Part shown: positions 31,171 through 38,570 of the stretch, one piece after another
How positions within the stretch are numbered: the first letter of the stretch is position 1
Layout: each line of letters opens with the position of its first letter
Position numbers and translations under genes: made by a program
The notes under the pieces: generated by a model
What the model was told of the DNA's origin: nothing
What the model saw: the letters and a program-made list of their open reading frames with translations, nothing else
Databases searched by the model: none
Assembly: GCF_015711015.1 (NCBI RefSeq)
Contig: NZ_CP064653.1
Coordinates: 124,001-188,000, forward strand
Direction of reading: 5' to 3'
Origin: Methylomonas sp. LL1
Lineage (GTDB): Bacteria > Pseudomonadota > Gammaproteobacteria > Methylococcales > Methylomonadaceae
DNA length: 64,000 nucleotides

Positions 31171-32409
31171 TTAATTGAATTTGGGAATGACGGCGGCGGA
31201 AATGCTCGAGATATAGCGTTTTCCCATCGTATCGTCGTAAAGGAAAAGCAAACCGCCGAGCCGGCTGTCCGCATCTTTGATCAGCCCATCCAGCTTTTCC
31301 GACTCCCAGGCGGCATCGCGCACTTCAATTGTGACGGTGCGTTGTTCGCCAGGCTCGATAGGCGCATTGTTATCCAGGCTCAAGCCGTTGTTACTGACGT
31401 CATCCTTGCCGGGAATGTTGCCCACATTGGCTAATTCGGCGTTCATGAAATGTACGTTAGAGCTGGAAAACTCGCCGATCCTGACCGCGCCTTGGCTTCG
31501 ATTGTCGACACTAACCTGCAACACCATGGCACGTTGAGCCACGTTGTATTCCGCTTTTAGGGTGTCCACATTGACCGTTCCGGCATTGACTTTAGCCGGC
31601 AAAGGCAAAATCCGATCCAGTCCCGCTTGTAATGGAATAGCGTCCGGGTAACTGTTGGCGGTGATGGAATTCAGCGCCAATACCAAAACCGGCACACCCA
31701 CTAACACGGCTTTGGCGATGAGTTTGTCCTGATCGGTGATCAACTCATGTTCCAAACCGGCATCCAGCATGCGGTAACGGCTGATGAACAAGGGACGACG
31801 CACCCACCACAACAACCAGGCAGCCGCCAATACACCCCAGAACAAGTGCCAGAACACGCCATTGGCAAAGCCGAAGCTTTCCATGTCGATCATTTCACCG
31901 TTAATGGTTTTAATCGTATTGGTGAAATCGCCGGGATCGCCGCCAATTTCCAGCCACACACCTGGGCCCATCACCTGACCCGCGTCTTTTAAATTAAAAA
32001 ACGGGTGAATGTGATAACGCCCCGGCAAACGGCCTTTCAAGACCACTTTGAACTCATAGTCGCCACCCGGCTCCAGGGCCACCGAGTTGGTCCAAGGCTT
32101 ACCGTTCAGGTAACGCTCGGTACGAATCAGCACGGGTCCGGGTGTGGAGATATTCAAGAAGCTGGCTTCCGGCTTGGGCACGCTGATCGGCCAGTCTTCG
32201 GCAACATGAAACTTGCCGCTGACACTGACTTCATCGTTGACGTTGAATTTTTGCGTGGACCACTGCACGTCGTACCACTGTATGGTCCGCATCCGAATGA
32301 ACGGCTCCAGGGCTTTTTCGCCATGGGCCTGAGCGGTGGGTACTGACAACACTGACAATACATTTAAGCAAAGCAATGCCAACATCCAAGGTTTAAAAAG
32401 TGATTTCAT
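31171..32409 (-). CDS. pxmB: pXMO subunit B (PmoB/AmoB family)
   Basis: The 412-residue product has a signal peptide ending TAQA at residue 28, so the mature protein begins with His29. Together with His133 and His135 (RYHIHPFF) this reproduces the CuB site of PmoB, whose mature N-terminal His is a ligand. Two cupredoxin domains flank two membrane helices (WHLFWGVLAAAWLLWWV and the segment near residue 245). It matches the length of PmoB. It lies 12 bp after pxmA and 16 bp before pxmC. Confidence 0.93.
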   Translation of the reverse strand: MKSLFKPWMLALLCLNVLSVLSVPTAQAHGEKALEPFIRMRTIQWYDVQWSTQKFNVNDEVSVSGKFHVAEDWPISVPKPEASFLNISTPGPVLIRTERYLNGKPWTNSVALEPGGDYEFKVVLKGRLPGRYHIHPFFNLKDAGQVMGPGVWLEIGGDPGDFTNTIKTINGEMIDMESFGFANGVFWHLFWGVLAAAWLLWWVRRPLFISRYRMLDAGLEHELITDQDKLIAKAVLVGVPVLVLALNSITANSYPDAIPLQAGLDRILPLPAKVNAGTVNVDTLKAEYNVAQRAMVLQVSVDNRSQGAVRIGEFSSSNVHFMNAELANVGNIPGKDDVSNNGLSLDNNAPIEPGEQRTVTIEVRDAAWESEKLDGLIKDADSRLGGLLFLYDDTMGKRYISSISAAVIPKFN

Positions 32410-32421
32410 GACAGTTCCTCC

Positions 32422-33174
32422 TTAGATTCTTTTCAGATAACGGGTATCGGCAAACCATTTGCCGATATGCCACCACAGCGGATACATCAATGAACATAAC
32501 AATGCCGAACAAAATGCCGCCAACGGTGTGGCGTACTGGCCATAGGTTCGCAAAGTGCCGCGCTCGATGATGCGCAGGTATTCCGGCATGCCGGTACGGA
32601 TATATTGAAAACCGAACAAATCGGCGACCGTCAGCTGACTATTGGCCACCTCGACCGGTTGGTGGAACATGCCGAAGATCGGCCAGTTGGTGGGGTAAAA
32701 CAACAACGCAAACGCCGCGCCGCCGAAGATGGAAGTGATGGTCAGGCTGTTGGTGAGCATTAACAAGGTATCCAATACCAGTGCGCCCGGAATCATCGTC
32801 GCCGGCAGCACCATATTGATGGGGAAATAGTTCCAGTAGTGATAGGCAAATACGCGGGTAACCCAGGTGCCGAGCAATAAGGCGGCGACGCATAAGGTTG
32901 CCCCCAAAGGCAGGCGAAACTTTTCCCACATCACTGCTTGTACGGCGGCTGGAAAAGTAATACCGATCAGCGGCGTGACCAATGGCCACCATTGCCGATC
33001 TTTCCAATCGACCCAGAAATCCCAGTCGCCGACGGTCAGGGCAAAATGTAGATGAAACGAACCGATGAATAAAAACAGGGCCAGAACCAGGATCAGATAA
33101 TCGTAAGCTCTGACCAACCGGGCTTTCTCGCCTTGATAGGGTTTGAACGTTGAAATTGGAATTTGTGCGGACAT
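32422..33174 (-). CDS. pxmA: pXMO subunit A (PmoA/AmoA family)
   Basis: The 250-residue product is clearly homologous to PmoA/AmoA (GDWDFWVDWKDRQWW; FYPTNWPIFGMFHQPVE; RTGMPEYLRIIERGTLRT) but differs at many positions from methanotroph PmoA (for example the run around residues 100-130). Being first in an A-B-C operon, it is PxmA. The pXMO substrate is unsettled; transcription under hypoxic, nitrate-reducing conditions is reported in Methylomonas denitrificans. About seven membrane helices are visible. A divergent LysR gene lies upstream across a 421-bp spacer. Confidence 0.93.
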   Translation of the reverse strand: MSAQIPISTFKPYQGEKARLVRAYDYLILVLALFLFIGSFHLHFALTVGDWDFWVDWKDRQWWPLVTPLIGITFPAAVQAVMWEKFRLPLGATLCVAALLLGTWVTRVFAYHYWNYFPINMVLPATMIPGALVLDTLLMLTNSLTITSIFGGAAFALLFYPTNWPIFGMFHQPVEVANSQLTVADLFGFQYIRTGMPEYLRIIERGTLRTYGQYATPLAAFCSALLCSLMYPLWWHIGKWFADTRYLKRI

Positions 33175-33595
33175 AGTAAGAATCCCCCGAAATATGATTT
33201 AGTGAGCGACAATCCATTGAGTATTTGGGCGCGTCGCCAACCGAAAGCTACCCTTGGGGGAGTAAAACCGTATTGGTTGGTCGACACGCTCGCGGTATAA
33301 GTTAGTGGGAATTGGTTGAACTGTGAAATGGTGAAATTTCATCCGCTATCATCAAGACTGTTCATACCGGCCAGCATCGATTTTGTTTACTCTGAAAGTA
33401 AAATATTGGGAAGAGCGCGGTTGCTTGTTGGATAGGCGTCGGCGGCAAGGATGCCGCCGTCGAGCCTACACGGACGTATTCACGGCGTCCTGTCCGGCAA
33501 GCAACCGCACCTTGGGAGGCAGCTTTCTTGGGCCGGGGAGATGCACTGGTTTCATGATCGTTAGCATGAAACCGAATTCATTGAGGAACATCCGT
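33175..33595. promoter_or_regulatory. pxmA-LysR divergent intergenic region with REP-like hairpin
   Basis: This region should hold the pxm promoter and the LysR promoter and operator. At 33433-33468 a hairpin has outer TAGGC/GCCTA and inner GGCGGC/GCCGCC arms with loop AAGGAT, a REP-like extragenic palindrome. The frame that runs through 33383-33595 into the LysR gene is low-complexity, arginine-rich and unlike any LysR N-terminus, so I treat it as non-coding. No confident promoter elements were assigned. Confidence 0.6.
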
Positions 33596-34531
33596 ATGGC
33601 CAATCTGCGCACCTTCGACTTAAATCTGTTGCTAGCTTTCGATATATTGATGCGGGAGCGCAATGTCACCCGCGCGGCGGAATGCATGTTCGTGACGCAG
33701 TCGGCGATGAGCCATACCTTGCATCGCTTGCGCCAACAACTGAACGACCCGGTGCTGATCAAATCGCCTGCCGGCATGCAGCCAACCGCGCTAGCGCTGG
33801 CCTTGGTGGAGCCGGTACGCAGTCTTTTACAGGAAATGGAACGATTGCTCGAGGCACCTCAGGCCTTCGATCCGGCCTCCAGTCAGCGCCGTTTCACCAT
33901 CGCCGCGACCGATTACATGGAGCTTTTAATCTTGCCGGAGTTGTCGAAATTGATTGAGCAGTCGGCGCCTGGCGTCGATATTCATGTCAAACGTACAGAA
34001 TCTGCTTTTCCTTTGCCGCAGCTGGAAAACGGCAGCCTGGATGTGGTGTTGGGTTTTGCTTCGGTACTGAATCCGCCCGCGCATTTGAACTGCGAACAGT
34101 TATTCATGGATCGCATGGCTTGCGTCGTCAGGCAGGGCCATCCAAAGATCAAAGCGGCGCCATCGTTGCAGGAGTATTTGGCGGCAACGCACATGCTAAT
34201 CTCCAGAACCGGCGATAAATTGGGTTTGATCGATGAGAAATTGACCGAGTTGGGTTTGGAGCGGCGCATTAATTTCATCGTGCCGCATTTTTTGTCGGCA
34301 CCCTTAATCGTTGCCCAGTCCGATATGATTTTGTCCTTACCCTATCGCTTGGCGATAGCGTTTCAGAAACTGGTACCACTCGATGTCTTGCCGGTGCCGG
34401 TCGTTTTGCCGGACTACGATTTGGCGATGATTTGGCATCCTTTATGGGAAAAGGATCCGGCCCACGCTTGGTTGCGTGAACAAATTACCTCGATAGGCCG
34501 GAATATTGCCGCCAGTGAAATACGCCTTTAA
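33596..34531 (+). CDS. LysR-family transcriptional regulator
   Basis: I chose the ATG at 33596 because a GAGGAA site lies 8 nt upstream and the product then starts MANLRTFDLNLLL, the canonical LysR start; it has 311 residues. The winged HTH spans ~6-65 (LAFDILMRERNVTRAAECMFV, SAMSHTLHRLR) and the substrate-binding domain ~90-305. It is closest in style to NodD/PcpR-like members (RTFDLNLL). Divergence from pxmA makes it a candidate pxm regulator. The effector is unknown. Its stop overlaps that of the convergent MRJP gene. Confidence 0.9.
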   Translation: MANLRTFDLNLLLAFDILMRERNVTRAAECMFVTQSAMSHTLHRLRQQLNDPVLIKSPAGMQPTALALALVEPVRSLLQEMERLLEAPQAFDPASSQRRFTIAATDYMELLILPELSKLIEQSAPGVDIHVKRTESAFPLPQLENGSLDVVLGFASVLNPPAHLNCEQLFMDRMACVVRQGHPKIKAAPSLQEYLAATHMLISRTGDKLGLIDEKLTELGLERRINFIVPHFLSAPLIVAQSDMILSLPYRLAIAFQKLVPLDVLPVPVVLPDYDLAMIWHPLWEKDPAHAWLREQITSIGRNIAASEIRL

Positions 34532-35622
34532 CGCCCCGGCAGGCCTGCGGACAAAGCTTTGACCTTCAACAGGAAGTAAGGCGGTTTGGATTGATCATCG
34601 CCGCCGTTCAATGTGGCCGAGCGATGCAAGCGATTAACAACGGCATACAGCTGTCCGTTAACGCCAAAGCTAAAGGAATCGACCCAAGACAATCTTGGGC
34701 ATTGCGCCAATTGCCGGTATTGTCGTTTAGGATCGATCAAGCCAATGGCATTATTGGCTAAATCCCCCAGATAGATATTGTTATTCTCATCGATGCTGAT
34801 GCCGTCCGAGATCGGTTTGTCGCTATAGCGTTCAACATTCTTAGCGAGTTCTTGAGCCGTTAACGACTCGTTAATCAAGTCGGCGGCTTTAATCCGGTAA
34901 AGGCTGAGGCCGTGCATCGGCCCGAAATACACCCATTCGTTCGCTAAATCCTCGGTAATGGGATTAACACCAATATGCGGCTTCACCAATTCGCCCGACG
35001 GGGTTTTCACCTGAATCGGCACATTGTCGATGACCAAATCGACGTTTTCCGGCACCACGCTATGGTGCCCCTCCAGCACCCTTCGAGCCGCTCCAGTCGA
35101 CAAGTTGACCACGATCAACGCGGCATTCGTTCCACCCGCCGGATCGCTGATGAAGGCATGATTGTGCTTGGCATCCAACGCAAAGTCGTTGACGAACGCA
35201 TCCTTGGGTGCGATCGGCGCGGGTAAATAAATCAAACGCTGGAGCTTATTGGTTTTGGTATTCCAGCCGACCAGTTTGGGCGCCACGCCGCTACGCATAC
35301 AGTTGTCCAGCATCCAGACGATACCGTTGCTATCGGAGCGGATACCCAGCACCGAGTCGAGCTTGATCGGCGCAGTCGAATCGGCCGCGGACATTTCCTT
35401 ATTCGGAAAAGGTAGCAAGGCTTGATCCTTGTACTCCACCACCGTGTATTGCGGTTGATAAAACTGATGTTGGCTCATGATGATCCGGCCGTTGGCGGTT
35501 GCCGTTACATTGCCGGGTCCAGTGTCGAGGTTGGCAAATACATCAAAATTAGAATTGCCTTCAGCCAAGGCCTCAAAGGCAGCAAATAGCATGACTGTGC
35601 AAGATCGAGTTACACGGTTCAT
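34528..35622 (-). CDS. Major royal jelly/yellow-family exported protein
   Basis: I chose the ATG at 35622, which has GGAG 6 nt upstream and opens a signal peptide (MNRVTRSCTVMLFAAF, cleavage near ALAEG); the product is 364 residues. The body is a six-bladed propeller of the MRJP/yellow family: LGIRSDSNGIVWMLD, NDFALDAKHNHAFISD, DGISIDENNNIYLGDLANNAIGLID and the final VNRLHRSATLNGGDD. Bacterial members are secreted and mostly uncharacterised; some relatives are lactonases or oxidoreductase-like. It is convergent with the LysR gene with stops overlapping. Confidence 0.85.
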   Translation of the reverse strand: MNRVTRSCTVMLFAAFEALAEGNSNFDVFANLDTGPGNVTATANGRIIMSQHQFYQPQYTVVEYKDQALLPFPNKEMSAADSTAPIKLDSVLGIRSDSNGIVWMLDNCMRSGVAPKLVGWNTKTNKLQRLIYLPAPIAPKDAFVNDFALDAKHNHAFISDPAGGTNAALIVVNLSTGAARRVLEGHHSVVPENVDLVIDNVPIQVKTPSGELVKPHIGVNPITEDLANEWVYFGPMHGLSLYRIKAADLINESLTAQELAKNVERYSDKPISDGISIDENNNIYLGDLANNAIGLIDPKRQYRQLAQCPRLSWVDSFSFGVNGQLYAVVNRLHRSATLNGGDDQSKPPYFLLKVKALSAGLPGR

Positions 35623-36329
35623 TGTCATCTCCAGTATGTTGTTGGGTTGGGCAACACCATACTGGATCGTTAAACCCGTGTTAAATGACAATATTTAATC
35701 ACGGACCATTCAGTACATTGATGATGAGTTGAGTATTCAATCTTGCCAGTAAGCATATTCAGAAGATCAATTCGAGATGAAAATTCGCTCTGGCTTGTTC
35801 CAAATTACTGGGTAAAGCAGCTGTTTACAGCTTTACTGGTGACATTCGCTGATATATTTGAATGTTGCAAAGTTGCCGTTATGCAAAGCTTTGCATAACG
35901 GCCAATAGCCGACAGACGAAACGGACATGTCAATGTCAATGTCAATGGCAAATGTCCCGCCGAAAACAGACATAGGGTATAGCGAGTTTAGAAACCGCAC
36001 CAATCGCAAACTATGCAGTATGCATTTTTTTACTGCATACTACGAGCCATCGACATATCATCCCCTCTAACATGGAAGATCAAACTGCAATGGACAAGCG
36101 ACTGATAACACTTCATCCAAAGCAGGCTCCAAACTGCTTGAATTCTTTAGCGCTGTACATGTTGATCTATTTCACTAAGAAATTTGCATTTCTTGACGCT
36201 TTGCAAAACTCAAATGACTCAACCCTAAGCTTAATTACGAGTGATCGGCCAAGACAGCTTTAGCGGCTTTCCCAGATAGTTTGCCGCAGCCACGCATTGA
36301 GCAAACATTATTCAATAGCTTATCCACAA
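35623..36329. other. AT-rich intergenic region with perfect palindromes
   Basis: This ~700-bp spacer marks the left edge of the AT-rich island. A perfect, loopless 28-bp palindrome lies at 35875-35902 (core TTATGCAAAGCTTTGCATAA). A short tandem TGTCAA repeat follows at 35929-35947. At ~36017-36040 an AGTATGCA/TGCATACT inverted repeat surrounds a T-rich loop. A 63-codon frame at 36072-36263 has no homology I recognise and no ribosome site, so I do not call it a gene. The promoter of the helicase operon should lie in the last ~250 bp. Confidence 0.6.
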
Positions 36330-38570
36330 ATGATTACTGATTTCAAAAAAATTGACTTACTTTCTTCTTCAGACTTTGAAATTTTTGTCAGAGATGTTTT
36401 TGTTGCTGCCGGTTGGACTGACGCTCTTATTACTAAAGTAGGGCAAGAGTTTCAACATGGCGATGGCGGCGTTGATATTTTTGCATATAAAAATAAACGC
36501 AAATTCGCCATTGAGGTTAAACAAAGACGAGCCGGAAGCACCGTTGATATTAAAGCACTAAATCAATTGGTAACAGGAGCAAAACTCGCTAATGTAACCA
36601 ATATGATTTTGGTGACCAATTCTTACTTCACGTCTGAAGTAAAAGTAAGAGCATTAAGGCTCGGTGTTGAATTGCTTGACAGAGATGGTTTGCAGAGTTT
36701 GTGGATTAAAAAGCATTCTGAAATCGGACGCGAAATTAAGCCCAGAAAATATCAAGAAACTGTTATAGATGATAGCGTGGCACGGTTTAATGCCGGTAAA
36801 AACCGCTTGCTTATAGAAATGGCGACTGGTTTAGGGAAAACGTATACTGTTGCCCATTTGGTCAAATTACTATTACAGCAAGGCAAGGTGAAGCGCGTAC
36901 TTTTTTTAGCACACCAAGTTGAAATTTTATTACAGTCTGTCACTGCATTTAAAAACGTTTTGGGTATTGGCACTTACTCGTTTTCCGCTTGTTTTGGTGG
37001 CGCAACCCCAGAGCATACCGATTTTGTATTTGGCAGTTTCGACACGTTATATAGCAAAATAACCACTTTAGAGAAAGAATCATTTGATATGGTGATTGTC
37101 GATGAGGCTCATCATACTCCTGCCATCACTTACTCGACTGTCGTTGACCATTTTCACCCAAAATTACTGGTTGGACTTACCGCAACACCGTTTCGTGAAG
37201 ATAATAAAGATGTTTTGGCATTTTTTGGAGGTTCTGCTGGGCATGTCGGTAAATATGATTTAGCATGGGCATTGCGACACAATAAGCTCGCGTTTCCAAA
37301 ATATTTGGTTTTATTAGATGACTTGGACCAATCGCGAATTGACCAACTCGACCAAGGTATGTCGATTAGTGACTTAGATCAAAAGCTTTTTTTGCACAAA
37401 AAAGATGAGGAAGTGGTTCGCATCATAGAAAAAACTGTACAGGATAAACAAATGCCTAACCCTAAAGGCATTGTTTTTTGTCGTAGTATCAATCATATCA
37501 ACTACCTCATTCAATTTTTTCCAGCGGGTAGCGCAACGTTTGTTCACTCGAGAATGAATGACCAACAGCGTTGGCAAAATATTCGGGATTTCCGCGAAGG
37601 CAATTATCGTTATATTTTAGTGAGAGATTTATTCAACGAAGGAGTGGATATTCCGGAAACTAATTTATTGGTTTTTATGCGTTATACTGGATCACATACC
37701 GTTTGGTTACAACAATTAGGTAGAGGTTTGCGAAAAACACCGAACAAAGATTATGTACACGTCTTGGATTTCGTTGGCTCATTAGAACGCTTAAATGAAG
37801 TGCATCAATTGACAAAACGAGTCAACAGTATACCTATTGAAAAGGAAAACTGGGAACAGCAACCCGGTGATAAAAAGGAAGCCGTGCATAATTCTTCGTT
37901 AGAAGTAAATTACAGTCAATCCGCTGCACAAGTTTTACAACTAATAGAAGAGCTTCAATATCGATTAAAATCACGAATGCAAGTTATGAGTGCGTTACAG
38001 AGATATTATGAGGATTACGAAAAAATACCGGAATTAAATCAGGTTGAAAGCGTTTTGACTGACATTACTGCCGACCAAGTCGCCACGCATTTTGACTCAT
38101 ATTTTGGTTATTTAGAAGCGGCGTTAGCAGGACGATATGATCAAGGTATATTTCGCACATTGTGCTTAAACTATGCAACTGATTTTTATCAAAAAAACCA
38201 TATCTGTCCAACGTTTAGGGCTATTAGCTTAGCAAATCAGTACAACGGATTGTTGGCTTGCTCTGAGCTAGAAGTTAAGCTTTTATTGGGGAGCGAAGTT
38301 GAGTTAGAAAATCATTTGTTAGAGCAAAAAAAAGCAACTGAATTCAATAGTAAAATAGTTGAAGTAACTATTGAATTAGCGGAACCGACTGAAAACGTAA
38401 AAACTAACGAAATAAATAATGAGTCGCTAATTATTGAAAAATATTCAAAAATTATTAACACGCGACAAGATTTATTGAGACTTGCCGATGAGGAACGGGC
38501 AGAAATTAAAAAAGTATTTAATTCTGAGTTTCGGTTTCTTAGTTGCCTGCAAACTCAAAAAGACAAATGA
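36330..38570 (+). CDS. Mrr-like nuclease fused to SF2 helicase (putative defence protein)
   Basis: I prefer the ATG at 36330 (MITDFKKIDL, 746 residues), which starts where Mrr domains usually start; a TTG at 36297 is possible. Residues ~1-125 form an Mrr-type PD-(D/E)xK nuclease: the GDGGVDIF aspartate (~46-53) and E-x-K in FAIEVKQ. Residues ~130-500 form an SF2 helicase: EMATGLGKTYT (Walker A, ~162-172), VDEAHHT (~256-262), LTATPFR (~281) and QLGRGLRK (motif VI, ~460). The last ~240 residues are helical and unrecognised. Restriction-type nuclease-helicase fusions attack foreign DNA. It overlaps the next gene by ATGA, so the two are coupled. The AT-rich composition differs from the surrounding genes. 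Confidence 0.85.
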   Translation: MITDFKKIDLLSSSDFEIFVRDVFVAAGWTDALITKVGQEFQHGDGGVDIFAYKNKRKFAIEVKQRRAGSTVDIKALNQLVTGAKLANVTNMILVTNSYFTSEVKVRALRLGVELLDRDGLQSLWIKKHSEIGREIKPRKYQETVIDDSVARFNAGKNRLLIEMATGLGKTYTVAHLVKLLLQQGKVKRVLFLAHQVEILLQSVTAFKNVLGIGTYSFSACFGGATPEHTDFVFGSFDTLYSKITTLEKESFDMVIVDEAHHTPAITYSTVVDHFHPKLLVGLTATPFREDNKDVLAFFGGSAGHVGKYDLAWALRHNKLAFPKYLVLLDDLDQSRIDQLDQGMSISDLDQKLFLHKKDEEVVRIIEKTVQDKQMPNPKGIVFCRSINHINYLIQFFPAGSATFVHSRMNDQQRWQNIRDFREGNYRYILVRDLFNEGVDIPETNLLVFMRYTGSHTVWLQQLGRGLRKTPNKDYVHVLDFVGSLERLNEVHQLTKRVNSIPIEKENWEQQPGDKKEAVHNSSLEVNYSQSAAQVLQLIEELQYRLKSRMQVMSALQRYYEDYEKIPELNQVESVLTDITADQVATHFDSYFGYLEAALAGRYDQGIFRTLCLNYATDFYQKNHICPTFRAISLANQYNGLLACSELEVKLLLGSEVELENHLLEQKKATEFNSKIVEVTIELAEPTENVKTNEINNESLIIEKYSKIINTRQDLLRLADEERAEIKKVFNSEFRFLSCLQTQKDK

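Noticed and set aside
33383..33595. N-terminal extension of the LysR protein
   Set aside because: It is arginine-rich, crosses a REP-like hairpin and has no family match, and a good ribosome site precedes the canonical start at 33596.
35875..35902. Palindrome as an integron attC site
   Set aside because: The ends do not fit the RYYYAAC/GTTRRRY core, there is no asymmetric spacer and no integrase gene is in the window.
36072..36263. 63-codon open frame before the nuclease-helicase gene
   Set aside because: It has no ribosome site, no recognisable motif and lies in AT-rich promoter-like sequence; I treat it as chance.
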